A DNA stretch of 64,000 bases, from positions 345,001-409,000 of the forward strand of contig JAJEHS010000006.1 in assembly GCA_022823605.1 (NCBI GenBank). Direction: 5' to 3'. The translations under genes and the position numbers were made by a program. Source of the DNA: Paracoccaceae bacterium (GTDB lineage: Bacteria; Pseudomonadota; Alphaproteobacteria; Rhodobacterales; Rhodobacteraceae). Below the pieces are notes generated by a model that worked only from the letters and a program-made list of their open reading frames with translations, searched no databases and had not been told where the DNA came from. This document shows, piece after piece, positions 54,150-63,174 of this stretch (positions are counted from its first letter, which is position 1; every line of letters starts with the position of its first letter).

Positions 54150-54917
54150 ATGCAAATGTTGCAACTTCCAAAAAAAATAGCATCGGATCTTGCCATATCC
54201 CTAGGCCTTTTTACTAGAATACCTGTCAAATCCGGAGTTGAGCATCCAATTCTAGGTACTACGGTCTGGTCTTGGCCAATTATTGGTGGTATGATAGGCC
54301 TTGTGGTCGGTATTATTGCCGAGATCATCAATTCCCTGGAAGCACCCCCCGAACTCTCGGCCCTGATAATCATAACTCTTTTGATATTTATCACTGGTGG
54401 TTTCCATGAGGATGGATTGGCGGATACCTGTGATGGGCTGTGGGGCGGAAATACGCCGGAAAAACGATTGGATATAATGAAGGACAGCAGGATTGGGACC
54501 TTTGGTGTCCTGTCCTTGATTATCTCCATAATGTTCAGATGGGTTTTGTTAAAGTTCCTCTTTGAAAGTGGCTTCCTTGTAGGCCCCATTATTGTCGTAT
54601 GCGTAGTCTCAAGGTCTGTTCTTGTACCCTTCATGATGGTTCTTCCCAGTGCCAAGGAAACGGGGTTATCGTCATCAGTCGGGAAGATTCCCCTTTGGTC
54701 GGCGGCAATTTGCTTGATCATATCTCTCCTGCCCATTTTCCTTTTTCTTGGCCCTGGTGGGCTGATACCGGTATTTTCTGGCTTGCTTATCATCCTTCCA
54801 GTTTACTTTTTGGCAAAAAAACTATTGCAAGGTCAGACGGGTGATGTATTGGGTATGTTACAACAGCTTGTTGAAATTGGAATCCTTTTGACAATCGTCC
54901 TGTACTATACGGGGTAA
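54150..54917 (+). CDS. cobS: Adenosylcobinamide-GDP ribazoletransferase (cobalamin synthase)
   Basis: Final assembly step of cobalamin: joins adenosylcobinamide-GDP and alpha-ribazole. A membrane protein of about 255 residues with the family motifs GGFHEDGLADTCDGLWGG and MKDSRIGTFGVL. ATG 54150 (or 54156) gives the normal N-terminus; a longer frame to TTG 54096 adds an 18-residue stretch unlike the family. Only 73 bp separate it from the divergent cobT start. I see no room for a cobalamin riboswitch there. Confidence 0.93.
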   Translation: MQMLQLPKKIASDLAISLGLFTRIPVKSGVEHPILGTTVWSWPIIGGMIGLVVGIIAEIINSLEAPPELSALIIITLLIFITGGFHEDGLADTCDGLWGGNTPEKRLDIMKDSRIGTFGVLSLIISIMFRWVLLKFLFESGFLVGPIIVVCVVSRSVLVPFMMVLPSAKETGLSSSVGKIPLWSAAICLIISLLPIFLFLGPGGLIPVFSGLLIILPVYFLAKKLLQGQTGDVLGMLQQLVEIGILLTIVLYYTG

Positions 54918-54976
54918 TCAAATAAGCAGGAATTTACGAATCTACAGGATTGATTAAAATGAGTGAGGTGTAAAAT

Positions 54977-56512
54977 ATGAAACAGAACCCTCCCAATATC
55001 GTATTGATAATGGCCGATCAGTTGGCTCCGCAGTTTACCGGTGCCTATGGCCATCCATTTGTCAAGACACCCCATATGGATGCCTTGTCTGCAAGGGGAG
55101 CACAATTTGATTGGGCTTATTGTAATTCCCCACTCTGTGCCCCTTCCCGATTCAGCTTCATGTCAGGTCAACTTGTAACGAATATAGCAGCTTATGACAA
55201 TGCCAGCGAGTTTCCTTCCTCAATCCTGACCTTTCCCCATTATTTGAGGGTCATGGGATACAATACCTGTCTTGCTGGGAAGATGCATTTTGTCGGACCC
55301 GATCAATTACATGGGTTCGAGGAAAGGGTCACTACCGATTGCTACCCTGCCAATTTTGCCTGGACACCTAATTGGGAATTGCCGGATGAACGAATTGACC
55401 GCTGGTACCATAATATGGATTCGGTTTTTGAAGCCGGGTGTGCGGCTTCCACATTTCAAATCGCCTACGATGAGGAAGTATCCTTCAGTACCAAAAAAAA
55501 ATTGGTGGAATATGCCGGGGACAGGGAACGACCCTTTTGTCTGGTGGCCAGTTTCATCCATCCACACGATCCCTATGTTGCTACTCCAGAATGGTGGAAT
55601 CTATATGAAGATGTAGAGATTGATCTTCCCAACAATATACTAGATTATGACCAGCTTGATCCCTTTTCCCAAAGGATTATGAAGGGGATAGAATCAAATA
55701 ATCCCAAGATTACCGAAGAAGTCATAAAGAATGCTCGTAGGGGCTATTATGCCAACATGTCATATTTTGACAGTCAAATAGGCATGATCGTTAAGACCCT
55801 GAAGGAAACCGAGCAGTTTGACAACACCATCATTATTATTACGGCCGATCATGGTGAAATGCTTGGGGAAAGAGGTTTGTGGTATAAAATGAACTTCTTT
55901 GAACCGTCTGGCCGGGTTCCCTTGATTATGGCCGGTCCGGGAATTATCAATCGAAAGGTCAAGAGTATTTGTTCATTGGTGGATGTCCTTCCCACCCTGA
56001 TTGACATTGGGGTCCAAGGCGGTATGGAAGAGCCCGAACTGGTACAGGCCATAGATGGCCGATCTCTGCTGCCAATGGCAACCAGTGATTTTGAAGATGG
56101 TGGAGAAGCGATCGGTGAATATTGCGCAGAACTTACACCTAGTCCGGTGTTTATGATACGACGGGGTGATTACAAGTTTATATGTTCCGAGGGAGATCCA
56201 CCTTTATTGTATAATCTGGAAGACGATCCGGAGGAACTGGACAACCTGGTTGGCAAGAAAGAATTTGCTTCCATTCTCGGAGAGTTTGAGAGGGAAGCTG
56301 CCAACCGCTGGGATATTGACAAAATCAGGACTGATGTAATTGCCAAGCAAAAACAACGACATACCTTGTTTAAGGCCTTGGAGAAGGGAAAGGTTTCCCA
56401 TTGGGATTACAATCCCCCCAGGGATGCCAGTACTGAATATGTCAGAACCCACATGGATTGGAAATTCGCAACGGAAAGAACCAGAATACCACCATTTAAA
56501 CCAAGTTCGTAA
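54977..56512 (+). CDS. betC: Choline sulfatase
   Basis: Type I sulfatase that releases sulfate and choline from choline O-sulfate. Residues NIVLIMADQ bind metal and C54 in CAPSR is the cysteine converted to formylglycine. AGKMHFVGPDQ and ITADHGEMLGERG follow, and the C-terminal WDYNPPRDAS ... YVRTHMDWK tail is typical of choline sulfatases and separates them from arylsulfatases. At 511 residues it is full length. It starts 59 bp after cobS. No betA, betB or betI is adjacent, but the choline would feed the betaine/sarcosine route. Confidence 0.9.
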   Translation: MKQNPPNIVLIMADQLAPQFTGAYGHPFVKTPHMDALSARGAQFDWAYCNSPLCAPSRFSFMSGQLVTNIAAYDNASEFPSSILTFPHYLRVMGYNTCLAGKMHFVGPDQLHGFEERVTTDCYPANFAWTPNWELPDERIDRWYHNMDSVFEAGCAASTFQIAYDEEVSFSTKKKLVEYAGDRERPFCLVASFIHPHDPYVATPEWWNLYEDVEIDLPNNILDYDQLDPFSQRIMKGIESNNPKITEEVIKNARRGYYANMSYFDSQIGMIVKTLKETEQFDNTIIIITADHGEMLGERGLWYKMNFFEPSGRVPLIMAGPGIINRKVKSICSLVDVLPTLIDIGVQGGMEEPELVQAIDGRSLLPMATSDFEDGGEAIGEYCAELTPSPVFMIRRGDYKFICSEGDPPLLYNLEDDPEELDNLVGKKEFASILGEFEREAANRWDIDKIRTDVIAKQKQRHTLFKALEKGKVSHWDYNPPRDASTEYVRTHMDWKFATERTRIPPFKPSS

Positions 56513-56560
56513 TTCAAGATCAAGCAAGAAAACCTGTAATATTTTATAAATGAAAACGAA

Positions 56561-57613
56561 ATGGCACTCTTTCAAATCACTGATAACAATTTCACTAAAG
56601 TTAAAGAAACAACTTTCAACGATGAAGGTATAAAAGAGCGGGATATTCAAACTCTGATTAAGACCCAACCTGACTTAACTAAATTAATCTCACCTCATAC
56701 GCTTATCGTTTCTGAAGAATTCAGTAAATGGGAGGATAACCAAAATAGAATAGATCTATTGGGTATTGACAGTGATGCAAACCTAGTTGTCATTGAATTG
56801 AAGCGTACCAAGGATGGTGGGTATATGGACCTACAAGCGCTTCGATATGCCGCCATGGTATCTGCCATGACATTCGATGATTTAGTGGATTATTTTCAGA
56901 ATTTTCTAAGTGATAACAATGATGAAGGTGATGCAAGGGAAAAATTAATCGAACACCTTGACCCGGAAGATCCAGATTCAATCGAATTGGGGGATAAAGT
57001 TAAAATTGTACTTGCTTCACTTGAGTTCTCCAAACCGTTGACAACATCAGTCTTGTGGTTGAATGAACAAACGTTGGACATTCGGTGCGTAAGAATACGT
57101 CCCTACAACAATGATGGACAGATATTATTGGATATACAAACAATTATTCCCTTACCTGAAACTAATGAGTATCAAACTCAACTTAGAAATAAGCGTAAGA
57201 GTGAACGTGAGCAAAAAAAGGCAAAAAAGGCAAAATATAATTTATCCATTGGTGGTATATCTTATCCTGAATTGTACAAGCGGAATTTGATGCACTTGAT
57301 CTTTTCAAAGTTGTTTGAAAATGATGAAAATCCTGAAAAAATTGTGGAAATTCTACCAAGTAGTAAAATTCTGGTATTCGATAGTTTACTAGAAGATGAA
57401 GAAGTCAGAAACTTAATTATGTCAAAGGACAAGGGTCTATCAACACCCAGAACAGACCGTTTTTTCTGTAAAAACTACGAACCCGTACAACATAAGGGTA
57501 AAACGTATGTGTTGTCTAATCAGTGGGGAATAGATACCCTTGATTTGGTAAGTAAATTGGGCAATAAATTTCCAAATCAAAATATTGCAGTAATTGAGGC
57601 AGTTCCCGATTGA
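56561..57613 (+). CDS. PD-(D/E)XK nuclease-like protein of unknown role
   Basis: A 350-residue protein. Residues 62-97 form a restriction-type core: D65 in RIDLLGID, E79 and K81 in VIELKRTKDGG, then Q92-x3-Y96 in LQALRYA, the RecB-like QxxxY helix. A lysine-rich linker (about 210-225, RKSEREQKKAKKAK) separates a second domain with no recognised motif. No partner methylase, helicase or other defence gene is nearby. Composition looks more AT-rich than its neighbours by eye, so lateral acquisition is plausible. Function unassigned. Confidence 0.6.
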   Translation: MALFQITDNNFTKVKETTFNDEGIKERDIQTLIKTQPDLTKLISPHTLIVSEEFSKWEDNQNRIDLLGIDSDANLVVIELKRTKDGGYMDLQALRYAAMVSAMTFDDLVDYFQNFLSDNNDEGDAREKLIEHLDPEDPDSIELGDKVKIVLASLEFSKPLTTSVLWLNEQTLDIRCVRIRPYNNDGQILLDIQTIIPLPETNEYQTQLRNKRKSEREQKKAKKAKYNLSIGGISYPELYKRNLMHLIFSKLFENDENPEKIVEILPSSKILVFDSLLEDEEVRNLIMSKDKGLSTPRTDRFFCKNYEPVQHKGKTYVLSNQWGIDTLDLVSKLGNKFPNQNIAVIEAVPD

Positions 57614-57762
57614 ACATAGAAGGTATTATCGAAACAAGAAACGGTTCATTACAGATATCTACTTCCATTCGAGAGGTCTGTGCTTATATCCGAAGGTGTC
57701 AACAGGTGAATTGATCACCATTATAGACGAAGAGCCACGTATATTAGCACCTTAATTTGGTA

Positions 57763-58101
57763 TCAGCTTCCCTCACCTGGTTTTTCCGAGAAATACTTTT
57801 CCATTTTACCTTCCTCGAATTCGTGACTCTCGGCATCTGGTGGAGCATCCTTCTTTTCCAGGATAACTGGCCAGATTTCAGAATACTTGCGATTGAACTC
57901 AACCCAATCCTCCATATCCGGTTCCGTATCGGGTCTAATTGCATCAACCGGACATTCCGGTTCGCATACTCCACAATCAATACATTCGTCCGGATGTATG
58001 ACCAACATGTTTTCACCTTCATAAAAACAGTCAACGGGGCATACTTCAACACAATCAGTGTATTTGCAAGCGATGCAACTATCAATTACTACATATGTCA
58101 T
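57763..58101 (-). CDS. fdxA: 7Fe ferredoxin FdxA
   Basis: A 112-residue ferredoxin with one [3Fe-4S] and one [4Fe-4S] site: [14 protein letters not shown] and [12 protein letters not shown]. The C-terminal extension ([17 protein letters not shown]) is standard in alphaproteobacteria. It lies upstream of the helicase on the same strand with a 146-bp gap; the small S4-domain gene often found between them is absent. Confidence 0.95.
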   Translation of the reverse strand: MTYVVIDSCIACKYTDCVEVCPVDCFYEGENMLVIHPDECIDCGVCEPECPVDAIRPDTEPDMEDWVEFNRKYSEIWPVILEKKDAPPDAESHEFEEGKMEKYFSEKPGEGS

Positions 58102-58247
58102 TTTTGCCTTGGGAGAATCCGCAAAATGTACTTGAAAATGGCTAGGTATTTATAATTTGCCCCGTTTCAACCTGTTTTGGGAAGATAAAAAGCAAATTTC
58201 ACAATTTTGTTTCCAGTAAAACAAAATACTAGATTTGCAATCAGATT

Positions 58248-61199
58248 TTATAATTTATCCCTGATATCCATCAATGCAGCAAAGGGATGATCGGGATCAA
58301 TCCTCTTGGGGACAGGTTTGGAATTTCCGGACTTCCTTGAATCTGATCTGCTAGAGGGTCGGGATTTAGTATTATTGCCAAATTTACCCTTCGGTCCCTT
58401 TCCTCTTTTTGATCTGAAGGAAACTCCTTTTTCTCCCTGATCCTCACCCTTGTGCTTTGAGAATTTCCTTTTTGGAGGTACAGCCCGTCTGGGTTTCCAC
58501 TTATAGGTATATACTACCTCCTTTACGACTTCTTCAACCGTTTCATTTACCTTTTCTGCCAGTGGTTGATCCTTGTGGGTATCCGCGAGTTTTTCTTCTG
58601 TACTGTTTTTGTTTTCAATACTGGTCACCTTATCTACTTCAGCCCCGGAATTGTATTGTTCTGACTCATTGACAACTGATTCAGAAATTGGTTGCTCCAA
58701 ATTGGTCTCTTCAGTTTTGGTCTCTTCAGTTTTGGTGTTAATACTCTCTTTCTGATCTGAAACTTCCTCAACGCTTTCTGAACTTGAAGATGCATCTTCA
58801 TTAGAAGGGGTGATTGATTTCTGATTTTCTTCTCTGATAACTGAGTATCCTAGCCCCTTCATAAATTCTGAAAAATTTTCATGTGACAAACCGGTAATGG
58901 AAAGCATCTCGGCCGAGGGTCCAAATCCTTTCCTGCCATCCTCTACCCTGATTAGATTCATCAATCGCTCCAGAATATCCACCCTGATAGCCAAACTGCC
59001 AATCTGGTAATATCCACATTTGGGAAAATACCCATCTGGTGCCTCAGGCAATTGGGTTATCGAAGTTAAACCCAAGGGTGGTGATGGCGGAAATTCAGAA
59101 AAATCATTTTGCAAGGACCATAAAATCAATCTCATGCGAGTCGGGAATGGCTTGATTGAAGTGAACTCGTAAACCGAATACTGTCCGAACCTGACACCTA
59201 AAGCCCTGAGAATTTTTCTCTTTTCCTGATCAAGACCTGCAACTTCCTTGGGCACAGCGTCTCTTCTGAGGATACCAAATTCTTCAACAATGCGTTGGGC
59301 AAAAGCCTGTACCTCACCTTCCATGGAATCGGCATTTCTCAGTTTCAGAAGGTTTTCCAAATCAACCCTGATCTTCTGAGTGACATATGTTTCTAGCCTG
59401 GATTGAACCTTTTCCTTCACCTTGTCCCCAGCAACCTTATCCACAAAAACCCTTACCTTGGGTTCGTATGGATCATCTCCCTTCACAAGTTTACCAACTG
59501 CCTGGGTACCCCACATGAGGCCACCCTGCTCGGTAATATCGAATTCCTGGTTTGGCGCCTTGGCTATCTTGTTCGCAAGCAGTTCGAATTGTGGTCCAAT
59601 AAATTTACTTGTTACTTCCTTCAGGACTTTTTCTTCATCAGGAGTCGAACCAAGGTTGCGGAAGAATCTAAAGCCTTCCAACCTACCAATATTCTGTCCC
59701 TCGATTTCAATACTACCATCTTCTTTTAATTCAGGCACTAATTGCTCCTTTTTACCAAGTTTCCTTAATAATACACTAACTTTCACATCAATAAACCGGT
59801 TGGTAAGTTTACGATGGAGCGAATCTGAAAGCCGATCTTCGATTCCACGGGTTCTTTCCCGCCAATATTTTGTATCCTCAATCCAATTAGGCTTTTGTGC
59901 CACATAGGTCCAATTTCTAATTGAAGCGAGATTGGCCGACAGGCTTTCAATTCCACCTTCTGTATTATCTATTCGGTCCAACTGCAAATTCAGCCAGTCT
60001 TCAGGTATGTAATTACCGTTTCTGAGAAACCAAAATATTTTTGAAACCAAGGGAGCATGGTTGGTAATTCCGGTATTCTTGAAATCAGGAACCTGACACA
60101 CTTCCCAAAGCAATTCAACCTCCGAAGGATTCAGTGGTTCATTATCGAGTGCATTGTTAGCCATCAAGTCCTTCAGGACCAGAATATCCGTGGTTTCCCT
60201 GGTCAATGCAAGCATGGGATTGTTGCTAGGAATGGACAGGGATTTAAGAAGGGTTTGCAATGAACGATAGTCGAGATCCGCATTTCTCCATTGGATTTTC
60301 CTTATCGGGTCGTATCGGCTGTTTTCAATAGCATCGACCATATCCAATGGAATTTCCTCACAGTCTTTCATGATACCGAACGTTCCGGATCTCTTGTATC
60401 TTCCTGCCCGGCCAGCAATTTGACCGGTTTCCATGGGAGTAAGATACCTGTGTCTTCTACCATCAAATTTCCTTAACCTGCAAAATGCAACATGGTCTAT
60501 ATCAAGATTCAATCCCATTCCAATGGCATCCGTTGCAACAAGGTAATTTACCTCGCCACTTTGATAGATATCCACTTGTGCATTTCTGGTTCTTGGGCTC
60601 AAACCACCAGAAACAACCGCCGCCCCACCTTTCAACCGTCTGATCATTTCGGCATGATAATAAATATCATCAAGGGAAAACCCAACGATGGCTGTCCTAG
60701 GTTTCAACCGTGAAATATCCTTTTTTCCTGCATAGGTAAGGGTCGAGTACCGATCTCTTCGCTCAAATGAAATGTTGCCTAGAAGATTTGAAATCACCTG
60801 CTTGATGTTTTCAGACCCTAGAAAAAGGGTTTCCTTTTGTCCTCTGGCATGCAATAGGCGATGAGTAAAGATATGTCCCCGCTCAAGATCAGAACACAAT
60901 TGAATTTCATCTACTGCGAGAAAATCAGTTCCCAGTCTGGTTGGCATTGCCTCTGTTGTACAAACCCAATAGCAGGCCCGAGTTGGAACAATCCTTTCTT
61001 CCCCGGTAATCAAGGCAACCTGTGAAGGTCCTACCCGCTTCACAACCTTGTCAAAAACCTCTCTGGCAAGTAATCTGAGTGGAAACCCTATGACCCCGGA
61101 TTTGTGGGTCAACATTTTTTCTATGGCAAAATTGGTTTTGCCGGTATTGGTTGAACCCAAAATTATATTGACATGAGATTTGGGGGGATAATTTGGCAT
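58248..61199 (-). CDS. SUV3-like superfamily II RNA/DNA helicase
   Basis: A 983-residue helicase related to mitochondrial Suv3 and common in alphaproteobacteria. Walker A is LGSTNTGKTNFAIEKM, motif II is VDEIQLCSD in place of DEAD, and motif VI is GQIAGRAGRYKRSGTFG. Residues about 830-983 are low-complexity: first acidic with a short repeat (KTEETKTEET), then basic (KRKFSKHKGEDQ onward), likely an RNA-contacting tail. It follows fdxA on the same strand. Confidence 0.88.
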   Translation of the reverse strand: MPNYPPKSHVNIILGSTNTGKTNFAIEKMLTHKSGVIGFPLRLLAREVFDKVVKRVGPSQVALITGEERIVPTRACYWVCTTEAMPTRLGTDFLAVDEIQLCSDLERGHIFTHRLLHARGQKETLFLGSENIKQVISNLLGNISFERRDRYSTLTYAGKKDISRLKPRTAIVGFSLDDIYYHAEMIRRLKGGAAVVSGGLSPRTRNAQVDIYQSGEVNYLVATDAIGMGLNLDIDHVAFCRLRKFDGRRHRYLTPMETGQIAGRAGRYKRSGTFGIMKDCEEIPLDMVDAIENSRYDPIRKIQWRNADLDYRSLQTLLKSLSIPSNNPMLALTRETTDILVLKDLMANNALDNEPLNPSEVELLWEVCQVPDFKNTGITNHAPLVSKIFWFLRNGNYIPEDWLNLQLDRIDNTEGGIESLSANLASIRNWTYVAQKPNWIEDTKYWRERTRGIEDRLSDSLHRKLTNRFIDVKVSVLLRKLGKKEQLVPELKEDGSIEIEGQNIGRLEGFRFFRNLGSTPDEEKVLKEVTSKFIGPQFELLANKIAKAPNQEFDITEQGGLMWGTQAVGKLVKGDDPYEPKVRVFVDKVAGDKVKEKVQSRLETYVTQKIRVDLENLLKLRNADSMEGEVQAFAQRIVEEFGILRRDAVPKEVAGLDQEKRKILRALGVRFGQYSVYEFTSIKPFPTRMRLILWSLQNDFSEFPPSPPLGLTSITQLPEAPDGYFPKCGYYQIGSLAIRVDILERLMNLIRVEDGRKGFGPSAEMLSITGLSHENFSEFMKGLGYSVIREENQKSITPSNEDASSSSESVEEVSDQKESINTKTEETKTEETNLEQPISESVVNESEQYNSGAEVDKVTSIENKNSTEEKLADTHKDQPLAEKVNETVEEVVKEVVYTYKWKPRRAVPPKRKFSKHKGEDQGEKGVSFRSKRGKGPKGKFGNNTKSRPSSRSDSRKSGNSKPVPKRIDPDHPFAALMDIRDKL

Positions 61200-61234
61200 G
61201 GTATTCGGGAGCAGTAAGCTGTTAATCCAAGAGA

Positions 61235-61786
61235 TTATATTGAATTGCTCATCAACTCTTTTTTCAACCTGTCGATTGCTCCCCTGATTCCAAATCGGTT
61301 GGGAGATATTTGAAAAACTGCTTCATAAGCCTCCAATGCCCTGATTTTCTGACCTGTGTTCTCATAAATCAGGGCCAAACCATTCAAGGCACCAAAATGT
61401 TTTGGATTCAGCTCCAAAGTACGATTTATATCATCAATTGAAAGGTCGTAATTCAACATGAGGTAATGGAGAGTGGCTCGAATATTCCAACCTTCGGCAA
61501 ACTCAGGCCTGTTTGCTACAATATAGTTCAAAATTTTCAAGGAAGCTTGAAATTCACCTCTGTTCATGTATTCAATCGATTGATTCAACAGACTGTTTAT
61601 TTCTTCAGAACCAGAATCCATCCAATATGACAATATTCGACGTTCAATGACTTTGGTCTCTTGCGTAGTACTGGTTTGTAGTTTATCAATTAATTCGTTC
61701 GTTCTGGATTCATTTCCGGCTATGGAAGAAGGGAAAACGAAACTGGCGAGAAACCCGAGCAAGAAAAAGAATTTTGGCAATTTCAT
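61235..61786 (-). CDS. Exported TPR-repeat protein
   Basis: A 183-residue protein with a signal peptide (KFFFLLGFLASFVFPSSIAG) and at least three tetratricopeptide repeats from about residue 65 (IEYMNRGEFQASLKILNYI; IRATLHYLMLNYDLSIDDIN; LALIYENTGQKIRALEAYEA). Probably a periplasmic scaffold. Function unassigned. Confidence 0.75.
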   Translation of the reverse strand: MKLPKFFFLLGFLASFVFPSSIAGNESRTNELIDKLQTSTTQETKVIERRILSYWMDSGSEEINSLLNQSIEYMNRGEFQASLKILNYIVANRPEFAEGWNIRATLHYLMLNYDLSIDDINRTLELNPKHFGALNGLALIYENTGQKIRALEAYEAVFQISPNRFGIRGAIDRLKKELMSNSI

Positions 61787-61846
61787 AGGGTAATCCTGGG
61801 CCAGGGAGTAAAAATTGATTTATAGCAGAATACGAAGATAATTTCA

Positions 61847-62140
61847 ATGAACATCGAAACGGCAATAATTGAAGAATTGAAAAAACTGCAACTGGGCACC
61901 ATCAATCAAAAGGTTAAGTTTGAAGTCGAGGAAGTCGGTTCCTTCGTTTTCCATGGCAACGAGGTTCTGGCAAGTAATGAAGACAGGGAATGTACCCTGA
62001 TTGCTTCAGTTGATACCTTCAAGGGGTTGTTGAGGGGACGTCTCAACCCAACATTGATCTACATGAATGGTGAACTTAAAATCAAGGGAGATGTTGCCAT
62101 AGCAATGCAATTGGGCAGGTATTTGAGTAACATCGACTGA
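61847..62140 (+). CDS. SCP2 sterol-carrier-like domain protein
   Basis: A 97-residue single-domain protein. The core VKFEVEEVGSFVFHGNEV and the C-terminal MNGELKIKGDVAIAMQLG match the SCP2 lipid-binding fold (the GKLKIKGDMALAMKL motif). Likely binds a fatty acyl or isoprenoid ligand. It precedes a lipase-like gene by 47 bp on the same strand, so a shared lipid role is plausible. Confidence 0.8.
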   Translation: MNIETAIIEELKKLQLGTINQKVKFEVEEVGSFVFHGNEVLASNEDRECTLIASVDTFKGLLRGRLNPTLIYMNGELKIKGDVAIAMQLGRYLSNID

Positions 62141-62187
62141 AACTGATTCTCCAAAAACCATTGTTATAGATATCTCGGTCCGAATTC

Positions 62188-63111
62188 ATGGAAAAAGCCC
62201 CCTACTTGAATGAAATCGTATCAGATTCAACCGATGTCCAGGTCTATTGGCTCCTTACCAAGGATAAGGTGAGGATAAGGGTTGCCATATGGCAAGGTGG
62301 CGAAAGGGGAACAATATTCATTTTGACGGGTAGAACTGAATACATAGAAAAATATGAAGCCATCGCCAATTTGTTCTCAAAGAAGGGATATAATGTTGTT
62401 ATCAATGATTGGCGGGGTCAGGGATTGTCCCAAAGATTTCTCCCGAATTCCAACATTGGCCATGTTGAAAAGTTTTCAGATTACCAATTGGACCTGGACG
62501 AAGTTATTGATACAGCTGTAAACTTGGAATTGCCCCAACCCTTTTTTCAGGTATCCCATTCCATGGGAGGTTGCATAGGTTTGCGTACAATTCATCAAAA
62601 AAATGTTTTCAAATCATCTGTCTTCACTGGACCGATGTGGAAAATACATGGAAAACCCCTGATGCTGGCTGCAAAGTATGTATCTACACTTGCCGTAGCA
62701 TTGGGGTTGGGCAAACGATTGATTATTGGTGCTGATGAAAGAAATTATCTACATTTATCTACTCCCGAGAAGAATAGCCTAACTACAGACCCGGAAACCT
62801 TCCTCTTTCTGAAATCCCAAATTGAAACCCATCCTGAGTTGAACGTAGGCGGCCCATCCTGGCATTGGTTGCTGGAAGCCATCAGAGAGAGTGACTACCT
62901 GTTGTCCCTACCCTCACCCGATGCCAATGCACTGGTTATTCTGGGAACAGATGAAGTTCTGGTTGATATGAATACAATTATTTCCTATTGCCAAGATTGG
63001 AGCAAGGTTAGTCTGGAAATCATACCTGAAACCAAGCATGAGATTCTGATGGAGTCCAAGGTAAGCAGGGATTATGCCTTAACTCAGATATACTCTTTTC
63101 TGGAGTCCTAA
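62188..63111 (+). CDS. Alpha/beta hydrolase, lysophospholipase (PldB)-like
   Basis: A 307-residue serine hydrolase. The nucleophile elbow is SHSMGG, the oxyanion region GRTEYIEKY, then NDWRGQGLSQR. The late LVILGTDEVLVD and ETKHEILMES hold the acid and histidine. This pattern is shared with PldB-type lysophospholipases and monoglyceride lipases. No signal peptide is seen, so it is probably cytosolic. Confidence 0.82.
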   Translation: MEKAPYLNEIVSDSTDVQVYWLLTKDKVRIRVAIWQGGERGTIFILTGRTEYIEKYEAIANLFSKKGYNVVINDWRGQGLSQRFLPNSNIGHVEKFSDYQLDLDEVIDTAVNLELPQPFFQVSHSMGGCIGLRTIHQKNVFKSSVFTGPMWKIHGKPLMLAAKYVSTLAVALGLGKRLIIGADERNYLHLSTPEKNSLTTDPETFLFLKSQIETHPELNVGGPSWHWLLEAIRESDYLLSLPSPDANALVILGTDEVLVDMNTIISYCQDWSKVSLEIIPETKHEILMESKVSRDYALTQIYSFLES

Positions 63112-63174
63112 TTCCAAATTGTTGGGAAACAAATTAAGCCGATACACTTTCATTATTTAAACTAGCTATCAATT

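Noticed and set aside
54080..54793. A 237-codon minus-strand frame opposite cobS
   Set aside because: Antisense to the strongly supported cobS; its composition (P, R, I, S rich) is that of a shadow frame.
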